Notes under the pieces: model-generated | Database searches by the model: none | What the model saw: the letters and a program-made list of their open reading frames with translations, nothing else | What the model was told of the DNA's origin: nothing | Translations under genes and position numbers: made by a program | Part shown: one piece after another, positions 8,569 through 17,775 of the stretch | How the letters are laid out: every line of letters starts with the position of its first letter | Numbering within the stretch: position 1 is the stretch's first letter | Assembly (NCBI GenBank): GCA_015067315.1 | Contig: SVMR01000001.1 | Location: 87,292-151,291 of the forward strand | Reading direction: 5' to 3' | Length of the DNA: 64,000 bases | From: Oscillospiraceae bacterium | GTDB taxonomy: Bacteria; Bacillota; Clostridia; Oscillospirales; Ruminococcaceae

Positions 8569-11500
8569 TTAACCTCTTTTGGATTTGGTAATAATAACTG
8601 CTGCTGCAAGAACTGCGATTGCGCCGAAAGCGGAGATAGGAGCACCGGTTCCGGGGTTAACTTCGTCTTCTTTGTCTTCAACAAGCATCGGAATGATTCT
8701 TTCCTGAACGTCACCGCAGATGGTGCAGTAACGGCGCATAAGACCGGTTCTGGTGTAAGTTGCAGGTCTTACAACTTCCCATCTGGTCCAGTTGTGTTCG
8801 GTCATTTCGCCAACTTCAACAGTGAAGGTTTCGCCGCATCCGTTCTGGCATTCATAAGTTTCGGTACCTTTGTGGTAACAATCGGGTTCGGTTGTTCCAA
8901 CAAGTTTCCAGTTATGAGCATCGGGATCGATAGGAAGAACTTCGGTGTGCTGGTCGCCGCAGCTGCATTCGTAAAGGATCCAACCTTCTTCACAGCAGGT
9001 TGCTTCCTGACGTCCGATTTCGGTTGCATAATCATGTCCGAGTGCAGGAACAACAACGGTGGTTCTGCTGAGTTCTTCGCCGCAAACGGTGCAATAAACA
9101 ACTTCGTCATAAGAACCGTCTTCGGTGCAGGTTGCGGGAACCTCGTTTTCAATAACAGTTTCGCCAGCGGTATGTCCGAGAGCAGGAATTACTTCCTGTG
9201 CAACAATAACTTCGCCGCAAACTCCGCAAACAACGCCGTCGGTAAGACCGGTTTCGGTGCAGGTTGCTGCATAGCCTTTTACGGTTTCTTCGGTATGAGG
9301 AATCATAGGAAGAACTTCTTCTTTAAGGATGCATCCGCATTTGGTACATCTGTAAACTTTAAGACCGGTTTCGGTGCAGCTTGCTTCTTTTTCAACGGTT
9401 CCTTCGTCAGAAATATGTTCACATTCGCCGTCGAAGAGTCTTACTTTAAGAGTAAGTTCGGTGATTTCTGCGCCAACGGTAAGGGTATAACCGCGTTTGG
9501 TGATGGATTTGTCTGCTGCGCGTGCAACAGTAAGTTCATAACGCTCGGTTGCTTCATTGTAAAGGCTGCCAAGAGTTTTTGCGGGGCCGGTGATGTCAAG
9601 AACATCAAGAGCTTCGCCTGCTGCAACAGCGATAAGATGGTAAACAGATTCAAGTCTGTCAGCGTTGCTTTCGGAAGTATAACCGACTGCTGCGCACATT
9701 TCTGCAAATCTGTTCGGAACGTTCATTGCTTTAAGAGCGGTGAATACGTCTGCAATGGTAAGTTTGTCGATTTCAGCTTTAAGAGCTTCGTCGTCGCCGA
9801 TTGCTTCAACAAATGCATCGTTGTCAAGACCATAAGCAAATGCAATTGCAAGAACTTCAAGATATTCATCGTTGGTGTAGCTCATTGCGTTTGCGGTGTT
9901 CTGGTCTGCGGTAAGATCAACGGAAACAACAAGGGAACCTTCGCCGGAAACGGTGAGTTCTTTGTCGGAGTAGGAAGGTCTGAGGATTTCGACCTGTGCG
10001 TCGGTTTCGCCGACTACAATGATATCGGAAAGACCGCCTGCAAGGTTTGCTGCGTAATCTTTCTTGCTGCCTTCAATTCTTACGCCAACGGTGAATTCTT
10101 TTGCAAGATCTGCGTTGGGAAGAACTCCGAAGGTGAGGTAGTCGCCGGAAGTGATGTGTTCAACTTCAACGGACCAAGGTTCGGTTACAACGTCGTAGCT
10201 GATGAATTCTTCGTCTGCGCGAACTGCTTCTTCAATTGCTGCGAAATCCATCATCTTGTCAATGGTGGCGTTGATGAAACCGTTAAGGTCTGCAAGGTCA
10301 ACAAAATCAAGAGCAATGTTGATAAGCTGTTCTTTGCGATTGGTGCTGTCATAAATGCCGATGATGTCTTCAACTTTAATGTTGTAGATGCTGTAGCCGT
10401 CAGCGGTAAGGCTTGCTGCGGTGAAGTAGTTGAGGACAAGATCAACAGCCATATCTGCTGCGATCATTGCTGCTGCTTCGGTGTAGCTTGCAACGTCTTT
10501 GTTGAAGATGTCGGTATCTACGTTGAAGATTACTTTTTCGCCGTTGATTGCTTTTGCAGCGGAGAAGAAGTTTCTGCTTTCAGCAACGCCGTTGCTGATG
10601 GTGTAAAGGATGTTGCGTACAACGCCGTCTTCAACTTCATAACCTTCGGGGATGTATGCGGAAACATCTGCGGTGTATTTACCGCCTACGATGGTGAGGT
10701 TGCCGGAAAGATTTCCGTTAACGCCGCCGCAATCGAAGGTGTCAAGGTTGGAATCGAAGATAAGGGTTTTGCCGTTTGCGGTGATATTGCCGTTAATGGT
10801 GTAACCGTTAAGGTCGATGATGGTTGCGTCGTTGAATGTAAGGTCGCCGTCAACGTCGCCGAGAAGGATAATTGCTGCTTCGCCTGCAATGCTCTGTGCG
10901 CGTGCGGGGAGATTGTCGGTGAAGTCAAATTTCTTGAGGTAATCAAGTTTGCTTTCAACTGCGTGACGAACGTCAACAAGTGCAGCTTCAAAATCTTTGT
11001 CGGTGTTTGCAAGATTTGCGCTCATTGCAACGGAAAGTTCAGCGTCATCATATTTATATTCTCTGAGCATTCCGAGATAGAGCTGGTAATCGGAAACATC
11101 AATACCGAGGAGGCTGATGATTGCGTTGATTGCTTTCTGGCTCTTTCCGGTTACGGAAATATCAACAAGGTCGTTGTCGTCTTCGGGGTTGATAACAACG
11201 CCTTCGTTGTTAAGAGCACGTTTTACAAGCTGGTAATAATCTTCTGCACCGGTAAGATCTCTTTCAATACCAACTTTTGCAAGGGTATTGGTGAAGGTTG
11301 CGGTGTCAGCATCGCTGTTTTTAACAACTTCGATGTAATCCCAGAGGAACTGGAATGCGACTTCGGAGTTGAGTTCGTTCATGGTATATTTGTCAACGTT
11401 TCCGGTTGCGAGGAGTGCTGCAAGATATACTTCATAAACTTTTTCGGGAAGGTTGAGTTCAACGTCCATAACGCCGTTGTTGGAATTGAAGCTCATATAG

Positions 11501-14500
11501 GGGCTGAGTTTTTCAAGACCTTTTGCAACGGTTCCCATCTGGGAAGGAACGCTGTTGAGGTAAAGGGTGAAGTCGAGTCCTTCGAAGGTGATGTCGTCTT
11601 CGCCGTTACCGAGATCCATTTTTGCTTTAAGGAATTCGCCTCTGCCGTTTTTGCCGAGGTTGATAACGGTGTGGCTGCCGAAGGTGTTGTCGTTCATAAG
11701 AGCGTCAACAAGAGTCTGTGCGGAAATTTCAAGAGCATTGTCAGCAGCAAGATAAAGGAGAGGCTGGCCGTTGATTGCAATGTAGCTGTAACCGGAGTTT
11801 ACAAAATCCATTACAAAGCCCATGATGCCGCCTTTGTTGCCGTCAACTTTTGCATAAACGCCGGTGAGTTTGCCTTCTGCGTCTTTAACAAGCCATTTAT
11901 CAAGGGTGGAACCTTCGATATCTTCCATTGCGTCGTTGCTTGCGGTACGGGTGATGGTGTAAACGCCGTCAGCAAAGAGTCTGTCAAGCTGTTCAGCAGT
12001 GAAAGTGTAGGTATCGCTTACAATATCTGCAACACCGTCAACGGTGTATTTGTAAGTCCAGCCTGCGTCGGGATGTTTGGGAAGATCTATTTCAAGATCA
12101 GCGATAGTTACAATCTGGTCTGCTTCGCCTTCGATTACAACGGTATATTCTTTATAAGTATAGTTATAATATACAGTTACAGCGGAGGAGAGGGGGCTGC
12201 CTACCATTGCATCGAGATCGGCGCTTGTTTCGAGAACATAATATTTTTTGTTTTCGCCGAGAAGGTTTGCAACTTCTGCTTCAACAAGTGCTTTAAGGGT
12301 ATCGATATCGTTCTGGGTAAGAACGGTTTCACGATCCATGGAAGCGGTGGTAACGGTTGCGTTGCCTGCGGGGGTGCTGATAACAACCTGAACGTTAACC
12401 TGGCTTTCGTCAAGCGCGGTGAGCATTTCGGAAAGAACGTAAGGAGAATCGGATGCAGTGCAGTCAGCATCGCCTTCCATGTTAAGTGCGGCTACGAGTG
12501 CGCCGAGTTTTGCGCTGTTAACGTCGATTTTTGCGTTGGGAGCGCTCATTCTTGCACGGTAATCGTTAAGCTGTCCTTCAACGTCGGAAATCTTGTCGGC
12601 ATATTCGCCGTAACCTGCAGCTTCGCACATGATTCTGAGAGCTTCTTCGTTGTCCATAAGACCGCTCATGTAATCTGCAAGGGTATCGATTTCGTTTTTG
12701 ATTGCGGCATAGTTCTGATAATAATATCTGAGGCCGTTGCTGTTGTACTGAACAACCATGGTGAGGATTCTGAGCTGGTTTCCTTCAAGGTTGTTTGCAA
12801 TGATTGCGCTTACGATTGCTTTGAGTTCTGCTTTGATTTCTGCGTTTTCAGCAGGATCAGCAGAGAAATCAGTTACGTCGATAACGCCGTTAAGAGCGCC
12901 GAGTTTGGTTTTGTCAAGCTGTGCAAGAGTGTCTTCAAGTCCTGCAAGGCTGTCCATTGCGGATTTCTGGTCTGCTGCTTCAGCTTTAAGTTCTTTTGCA
13001 AGATCAAGGATTTCCTGTGCTTTTGCCTGACCGAAGTTGGTAAGAGGAAGTACATACTGAACTTTTACGGATTTGCCGTCCCATTCAGCGGTGTTTCCAT
13101 CGAAATAATTTTCGGTACCGTTTTCACCGTAAGTATAAGGCATCCAGCTAATATTTTCGTAGTCGGATTCATAATTCTGTGCGGTAAGAACTCCGTCCAA
13201 AAGGGTAAGAAGGCTTCCTGCGTCTGCCGGGTCGGGTTTGCGGTAGCTTACTTTAACGTCGTCGAAAAGAGCGCCGGAAGTAAGGATTGCTTTTGCAACG
13301 TCATCGCCGAAGTTGTTTGCAACGATTGCATAAAGGTCGCCTGCAACATAGGATTTGCCTGCTTCGCGGATGATAACGGTGTCAGCAAGGATTACAACAA
13401 CCTGTCCCTGTGCATAAAGAACGCCGTCAACATAATAGTCATATGCCTGTTCAGCATTTTCATGTTTCGGGAGGGTGTATTTGTAACCGTAAGGAACTTT
13501 CATATCGTCTGCCCAGCCGAGGTCAATGGTGTAATCAACAGGATTGTAGGTGATTACGTATTCAATGTCTTCTGTAAGGGTTTCGGGAAGTTCGGAATAA
13601 GTGGGAAGGAAGTTTTCTGCGGAGTAAACTTCTGCCCAGCCTTCAAGAGCAGCATCGATGATGCTCTGTGCTTCAGCTTCGATTTCAGCTTTTGCTGCGC
13701 CGTCGCTGAGGGTAAGAACTTCGGTTACGGAAGCTTCTTCAACAAGCTCGCTGCTGTCTGCTTCGTCGGTAACAACATTGAGAACAACCTTAACGGTAAC
13801 GTTCTTCATGTTCATGTTGACGTTTGCCTCATAATGTGTAACGGTAAGGAAAGATTCGGTTTCAGGAATTGCAGTTCCTTCAAGAGCTTTTACCATCTCA
13901 TCAAGATGTGCATAATCAACATAATCTGCTTTTACAAGAGCTGTACCCATCTCTGCAGCATACCATTCTTCTGCAAGTGCTTCTTCCATAGTGGTTACAG
14001 CATTGTTAAGAATGTTTTTGAATGCTTTCCAGAGAGTATAATCGGAAGGTCTCTCGCTTTCAAGATATGCATCAACGATATCATTGTTTGTAATTCCGTC
14101 ATCTTTGATTGCTTTAAGTTTTTTGTAAGTATCGTTAAGAACAGAATTATAATCTTTACCGGATTCAAGCAAATACTGAACTTTGGAAGAAGCATCATCA
14201 TATTCAGCATTTTTTACCTGAAGATTGAGTTTTCCGTCATTGTTGTTAAGCTGTTTTCTCAATCCTTTTACTGCTGCAATTGTAGCCATTTCGAACTGAA
14301 CAACAGTAAAACCAACGTCGATACCTTCTGCAAGATCCTCAAGGGTATCCATTGCAGCAACAATTGTTCCAAGGTACTCATCTGCTTTGAAAGCTAATTC
14401 AATGTTATCATAACCATTGTCCAAGCCTTCAATTGCAGCGAACATTTCTGCCTGACCGTCAATTTCTTTAACAAGGTCATAGCATACTCTTACGGAAAAA

Positions 14501-14889
14501 GCATTTTCATCATAAGTATAAACGCCTTCGCCGTCAGTAAGAGCAACGTCTTCTACATAAGCTCCGTCAACAACGATATGTGCGTCTGTTGCAACCCAAC
14601 CGTCTTTTTCTTTGGCGGTAATAGTTTTGCTTTCGTGGTCAACGGTTACCCAGTCACCATCTACAGGATAATCATACTCAATGGCATCATCACCTGCAAG
14701 ATAACCGGATCTGAGAATTGCTTCAACTGTTTCCGGAAGTTCGTAATAATCAGCCATTACTTCGCCTTCAGAAACAGAGTGCTCTGCCGCAAATGCGGTT
14801 ACCATAATTCCCGGAACGTTTGCGAATGCAAGCATTACAGCAAGAAGAACGGCGATGCATTTGGACAGAATCGGTGTTCTTGTTTTCAT
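8569..14889 (-). CDS. Giant cell-wall-anchored surface protein, 2106 aa
   Basis: A large secreted protein. A signal peptide (ending TAFAA|EHSV, about residue 35) is followed by long alpha-rich and beta-rich regions. Two related modules carry 'LPKH..A..Y.Y.VDG' (about residues 460 and 945). A short beta-helix-like stretch lies near 1335-1415 (DLNGYTINGNI). The C-terminal part (about 1830-2065) has six divergent units of about 45 residues with paired cysteines, such as CTETGLKVYRCTKCG and CTEDGSYDEVVYCTVCGE. It ends NPGTG-APISAF, a hydrophobic helix and KSKRG, which is an NPxTG-type sortase-like anchor. The ATG at 14889 follows AGGAGGAG by 5 nt. A 17-bp-spaced promoter and its own terminator make it monocistronic. 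Sense codons TTA, CTA and TCA are virtually absent over 5.6 kb, suggesting high expression. Function is unknown; adhesion or wall structure is likely. Confidence 0.85.
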   Translation of the reverse strand: MKTRTPILSKCIAVLLAVMLAFANVPGIMVTAFAAEHSVSEGEVMADYYELPETVEAILRSGYLAGDDAIEYDYPVDGDWVTVDHESKTITAKEKDGWVATDAHIVVDGAYVEDVALTDGEGVYTYDENAFSVRVCYDLVKEIDGQAEMFAAIEGLDNGYDNIELAFKADEYLGTIVAAMDTLEDLAEGIDVGFTVVQFEMATIAAVKGLRKQLNNNDGKLNLQVKNAEYDDASSKVQYLLESGKDYNSVLNDTYKKLKAIKDDGITNNDIVDAYLESERPSDYTLWKAFKNILNNAVTTMEEALAEEWYAAEMGTALVKADYVDYAHLDEMVKALEGTAIPETESFLTVTHYEANVNMNMKNVTVKVVLNVVTDEADSSELVEEASVTEVLTLSDGAAKAEIEAEAQSIIDAALEGWAEVYSAENFLPTYSELPETLTEDIEYVITYNPVDYTIDLGWADDMKVPYGYKYTLPKHENAEQAYDYYVDGVLYAQGQVVVILADTVIIREAGKSYVAGDLYAIVANNFGDDVAKAILTSGALFDDVKVSYRKPDPADAGSLLTLLDGVLTAQNYESDYENISWMPYTYGENGTENYFDGNTAEWDGKSVKVQYVLPLTNFGQAKAQEILDLAKELKAEAADQKSAMDSLAGLEDTLAQLDKTKLGALNGVIDVTDFSADPAENAEIKAELKAIVSAIIANNLEGNQLRILTMVVQYNSNGLRYYYQNYAAIKNEIDTLADYMSGLMDNEEALRIMCEAAGYGEYADKISDVEGQLNDYRARMSAPNAKIDVNSAKLGALVAALNMEGDADCTASDSPYVLSEMLTALDESQVNVQVVISTPAGNATVTTASMDRETVLTQNDIDTLKALVEAEVANLLGENKKYYVLETSADLDAMVGSPLSSAVTVYYNYTYKEYTVVIEGEADQIVTIADLEIDLPKHPDAGWTYKYTVDGVADIVSDTYTFTAEQLDRLFADGVYTITRTASNDAMEDIEGSTLDKWLVKDAEGKLTGVYAKVDGNKGGIMGFVMDFVNSGYSYIAINGQPLLYLAADNALEISAQTLVDALMNDNTFGSHTVINLGKNGRGEFLKAKMDLGNGEDDITFEGLDFTLYLNSVPSQMGTVAKGLEKLSPYMSFNSNNGVMDVELNLPEKVYEVYLAALLATGNVDKYTMNELNSEVAFQFLWDYIEVVKNSDADTATFTNTLAKVGIERDLTGAEDYYQLVKRALNNEGVVINPEDDNDLVDISVTGKSQKAINAIISLLGIDVSDYQLYLGMLREYKYDDAELSVAMSANLANTDKDFEAALVDVRHAVESKLDYLKKFDFTDNLPARAQSIAGEAAIILLGDVDGDLTFNDATIIDLNGYTINGNITANGKTLIFDSNLDTFDCGGVNGNLSGNLTIVGGKYTADVSAYIPEGYEVEDGVVRNILYTISNGVAESRNFFSAAKAINGEKVIFNVDTDIFNKDVASYTEAAAMIAADMAVDLVLNYFTAASLTADGYSIYNIKVEDIIGIYDSTNRKEQLINIALDFVDLADLNGFINATIDKMMDFAAIEEAVRADEEFISYDVVTEPWSVEVEHITSGDYLTFGVLPNADLAKEFTVGVRIEGSKKDYAANLAGGLSDIIVVGETDAQVEILRPSYSDKELTVSGEGSLVVSVDLTADQNTANAMSYTNDEYLEVLAIAFAYGLDNDAFVEAIGDDEALKAEIDKLTIADVFTALKAMNVPNRFAEMCAAVGYTSESNADRLESVYHLIAVAAGEALDVLDITGPAKTLGSLYNEATERYELTVARAADKSITKRGYTLTVGAEITELTLKVRLFDGECEHISDEGTVEKEASCTETGLKVYRCTKCGCILKEEVLPMIPHTEETVKGYAATCTETGLTDGVVCGVCGEVIVAQEVIPALGHTAGETVIENEVPATCTEDGSYDEVVYCTVCGEELSRTTVVVPALGHDYATEIGRQEATCCEEGWILYECSCGDQHTEVLPIDPDAHNWKLVGTTEPDCYHKGTETYECQNGCGETFTVEVGEMTEHNWTRWEVVRPATYTRTGLMRRYCTICGDVQERIIPMLVEDKEDEVNPGTGAPISAFGAIAVLAAAVIITKSKRG

Positions 14890-15000
14890 CATATCTCCTC
14901 CTATGATTTTAACGTGCTTTCGCACTTTTATTTATGACATAAACCGGTCAAAAAACCGCGTGAGGCAATACCCCACTTTCCATCATAAATATTCATTGTT

Positions 15001-15029
15001 ATTTTACCACCCTTTCCAAAAAAAAGCAA
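15001..15029 (-). promoter_or_regulatory. Sigma-A-type promoter of the giant surface protein
   Basis: Minus-strand TTGCTT (15029-15024), 17-bp spacer, TAAAAT (15006-15001). This implies a leader of about 105 nt before the ATG at 14889. Confidence 0.65.
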
Positions 15030-15061
15030 GGTCTTTCACTATAATATATAATAAATATATT

Positions 15062-15095
15062 AAAAAAAATCCCGGAAAATTTTTCCGGGATTTTT
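15062..15095 (-). terminator. Terminator ending the surface-filament locus
   Basis: CCCGGAA/TTCCGGG stem flanked by A and T runs, directly after the stop codon of the BspA-like gene (15099). Reading on the minus strand it closes the 26-kb surface gene group. Confidence 0.85.
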
Positions 15096-15098
15096 GTT

Positions 15099-16940
15099 TT
15101 ATTCATCTTCGTCGTCCATCTGCGGAACATAACCGTTTTTAAGCCGCTGTTTGTTCCAAAAGAACATAACCGCGCCCACAACAATCATTACCGTTACCAT
15201 TACCGCCGCAAGAATGCTCATAACCTGTCCAAGGTTCATTCCCCAGGAAGAGCTTCTTCCGGTGATTTCATATTTGATCGGTTCGATAAATTCCGGGTTT
15301 CCGTATTCCGCAAGCATATTCTGCGGAATAATTGCTTCTTCCGAAGCTCCCGGAACGTTCATTCCGATATAATATTCCGTCTTTTCCGTTACGGAACCGA
15401 GATAAAAATGCGCGTATCCTTCGCTGTCAACAACAACGCTCTGCACTTTTTCAACATTTTTTCCGCCTTTAAAAAGGCTTGCGCTCTGTCTTGCATAGCT
15501 TCCGCCTATCCGGATAAGAACTTCCGCGTTTATCTCCGCCGGCGCAAGGAATTTAAGCACAAAGCTTGTTCCCGCTCCGAGCTTCTCGGAAAGTTCCGCC
15601 GAACCCGCTTCAAGAACATAAGCAAGGCTGTAATTTCCGAAAAGCTGCGCCGTGTCAATATCTTTTCCGTTTATGATCCAGACCGAACCGTTTTCGGTCG
15701 TAATCGTAACGGTTACGTCTTTTCCCGCAATGGATTCAATAAATTCCTGCGAAATGCTTTCCGTTCCGCTAAGGTAAAGCTGGATGTTGACATGTCTTTC
15801 CGAACCGTCATCTGCCGTTCCGTAATTTTTGAAAATATCCTCAACAGCGCCGGCCGCTTCTTCCCAGCCGCTTTCTCCGCGGATATCAACAGTTACATCC
15901 GTTTCAGAATACTCGGATTCTCCTGCTTCCGGTATAAACACAACTTCTTCCTTTGCTGAAACAGTAGAATCTTCTCCTTCAATAACCTCTACTTTTTCCG
16001 ATGTAATGCTTCCGTCGCCGTTTTCGGTAATGCTGCTTCCGGATGAAGAATCCGAAAGCTCTCCGCTGCTTACCAAAACTTCTCCGCCCAATTCCTTCTG
16101 CAAATCTTCCGGAGATATATTGCTTCCGTTATAATAAACCGTATCAAGATTTTCGCATTCTTTAAATGCATTATCTTCAACGGATTCAACCGTATCCGGA
16201 ATTTTGACTTGTGAAAGTTTTTCGCATCCCTTAAAAAGAAGAGCAGGTATTTCTTTTATTCTTGCACGAATATCCACGCTTACAAGATTTTTACAAAAAG
16301 CAAATGCCGAAACACCAATGTTCGTAACTCCCGAAGGAATAATAAGCGACGTTATTGTTTCACAGCGGTAAAAGGCTTTTCTTCCAATTGACTGCAGACC
16401 ACTTGGCAAATTAAGCGAAACAACCGAAATGCAGTTTGAAAAGCTCTCATTTCCAATCGTCTTTATTCCATTACCGAAATTTATCATCTTTATTCCGTAA
16501 CAATAGGTAAAAGCAAAATCCCCGATTCTTGTTACCGAATTCGGAATAGAAACCGTCAGGATATTTCTGCATTCATAAAAAGCCGCATTTCCGATTGATG
16601 TAAGCCCTTCCGGAAGAACAATATTTAAAATATCTTTCCGCAACTCATACCATGGAACAGACTTTTCATTTGAATAATCCGTCATTGCGCCTGAACCTGA
16701 AATCGTAAGTGTTCCTCCGGAAAAGCTCCATGAAAGATTTGTTCCGCAGGAACCGCTTGTTACAATTTGTTCTTCCGTTTCCGGGGTTTCCGATATTTCC
16801 GGTTCTTCCGTTTCCGGAATTTCCGCTTCGGAAGTGCCTTCCATTGCAAAAACCGCGGATGCAGAACCGAAGCAAATCATCACCGCAAGAAGCACCGCAA
16901 AAATCCGAAAAATAGATTTATTTATTGAACCACAGAACAT
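15099..16940 (-). CDS. BspA-type leucine-rich-repeat surface protein with C-terminal membrane anchor
   Basis: A 613-residue protein with a signal peptide (residues 1-32, ending AVFA|MEGT) and a Glu/Pro/Thr-rich linker. Then come a SWSFSGGTLTISGSGAMTDY introductory module and about seven BspA/LRR_5 repeats of about 23 residues (pattern 'I..SVTRIGDFAFTYC', about 115-280). A region of mixed beta structure follows, then a transmembrane helix (VMSILAAVMVTVMIVVGAVMF) and an acidic tail (PQMDDEDE). The start has an AAAGGAGG site. BspA repeats often mediate host-protein or cell-cell binding. It is the last gene of the locus, 22 bp after the Lgt-like gene, so probably co-transcribed. It lacks the SipW-type motif of its neighbours. 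Confidence 0.85.
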   Translation of the reverse strand: MFCGSINKSIFRIFAVLLAVMICFGSASAVFAMEGTSEAEIPETEEPEISETPETEEQIVTSGSCGTNLSWSFSGGTLTISGSGAMTDYSNEKSVPWYELRKDILNIVLPEGLTSIGNAAFYECRNILTVSIPNSVTRIGDFAFTYCYGIKMINFGNGIKTIGNESFSNCISVVSLNLPSGLQSIGRKAFYRCETITSLIIPSGVTNIGVSAFAFCKNLVSVDIRARIKEIPALLFKGCEKLSQVKIPDTVESVEDNAFKECENLDTVYYNGSNISPEDLQKELGGEVLVSSGELSDSSSGSSITENGDGSITSEKVEVIEGEDSTVSAKEEVVFIPEAGESEYSETDVTVDIRGESGWEEAAGAVEDIFKNYGTADDGSERHVNIQLYLSGTESISQEFIESIAGKDVTVTITTENGSVWIINGKDIDTAQLFGNYSLAYVLEAGSAELSEKLGAGTSFVLKFLAPAEINAEVLIRIGGSYARQSASLFKGGKNVEKVQSVVVDSEGYAHFYLGSVTEKTEYYIGMNVPGASEEAIIPQNMLAEYGNPEFIEPIKYEITGRSSSWGMNLGQVMSILAAVMVTVMIVVGAVMFFWNKQRLKNGYVPQMDDEDE

Positions 16941-16962
16941 ATGGTGCCTCCTTTCATCGTTT

Positions 16963-17691
16963 TTAAAAGATTTTAACTTCTTCTTTGGATTTTTTCTTTC
17001 TTATTGCAATCCAGATAACTCCTACAATGAACATGAAAAGTGCATGTATGGCAAGATTCGAAATACCCCAAAACAACTTGTGATCCTCTCTGAAAAATTC
17101 GAAGATAAACCTCGAGGATCCATACAGAACAAGCATCACCGGATATTCAAATCCGTCCGGAACGTAGTTTCTCTTTTTTGCTCTGTAAAAAAGATAAACT
17201 ACTATAGCCACCGCTCCGATTGCTTCTATGGGCTGTATCGGAAAACGATAGTCGCGAAAAGACGGATTATATATACCGTAAGTCCATTGATATCCGCAGC
17301 AGCATCCCGCAAAAATACATCCGAAATGGCTTACTCCGTGAACAAGAAGAGGCGCAAAGGAAAGAAGGCTCAATGCTCTGTCCCCTTCTATTTTCAGGAA
17401 TTTTGCAACCGGAAGCGCTATAAGCGGAACATATACAAAAATCCTTACAATGTTGTTTCCGCCCCATACTTTAAATCCGGATTCCATCCAGAACATAATG
17501 AACATCCACAAAACAACAAGCGGATATACAATGCAAACAAGAATAGCCACGTTTTTCATCGGAAAATCAAGCTTTTTTCCAAACCAGACCAGACCGCAAA
17601 GGACCGAAACAAAACCGAGGGCAAAGAAAATATCGTAAAATGTACTTGATAATCCTGCTTCTTCAACAGCCATTATTGCTTCACTAATCAT
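16963..17691 (-). CDS. Lgt-like membrane protein (prolipoprotein diacylglyceryl transferase family)
   Basis: A 242-residue polytopic membrane protein with about seven hydrophobic segments. It carries the Lgt family landmarks FGCIFAGCCCG, PIQPIEAIGA and SRFIFEFFRED, and a C-terminal helix in KSKEEVKIF. Lgt transfers diacylglycerol from phosphatidylglycerol to the lipobox cysteine. The usual GRIG-type arginine before the FGC box is replaced by SHFG, so it may be a divergent paralogue with another lipid-transfer role rather than the housekeeping enzyme. The ATG at 17691 is chosen because GGAGGAAAAC precedes it; an ATG four codons upstream overlaps that site. It lies between the 1574-residue filament-like gene and the BspA-like gene, with no lipobox protein among the near neighbours. 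Confidence 0.75.
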   Translation of the reverse strand: MISEAIMAVEEAGLSSTFYDIFFALGFVSVLCGLVWFGKKLDFPMKNVAILVCIVYPLVVLWMFIMFWMESGFKVWGGNNIVRIFVYVPLIALPVAKFLKIEGDRALSLLSFAPLLVHGVSHFGCIFAGCCCGYQWTYGIYNPSFRDYRFPIQPIEAIGAVAIVVYLFYRAKKRNYVPDGFEYPVMLVLYGSSRFIFEFFREDHKLFWGISNLAIHALFMFIVGVIWIAIRKKKSKEEVKIF

Positions 17692-17732
17692 GTTTTCCTC
17701 CAATAAAAATATCAGGCCGTGATTTTCTTTTA

Positions 17733-17760
17733 CCGGCTTTCTTTTTTCAAAGAAAGCCGG
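17733..17760 (-). other. Strong RNA hairpin without U-tract between two surface genes
   Basis: A perfect 12-bp stem (CCGGCTTTCTTT / AAAGAAAGCCGG, loop of 4). Read on the minus strand it lies just after the 1574-residue gene and before the Lgt-like gene, but is followed by TAAAAGAAAATC rather than a U run. It may act as a partial terminator or as a 3'-end stabiliser, favouring the upstream transcript. Confidence 0.6.
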
Positions 17761-17775
17761 CTTTTGAAATAATCA

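Noticed and set aside
8794..14397. 1867-codon open frame on the plus strand opposite the giant surface protein
   Set aside because: Exactly in register with the sense codons, Cys/Phe/Asn-rich without recognisable domains, no ribosome site; explained by codon bias of the real gene.
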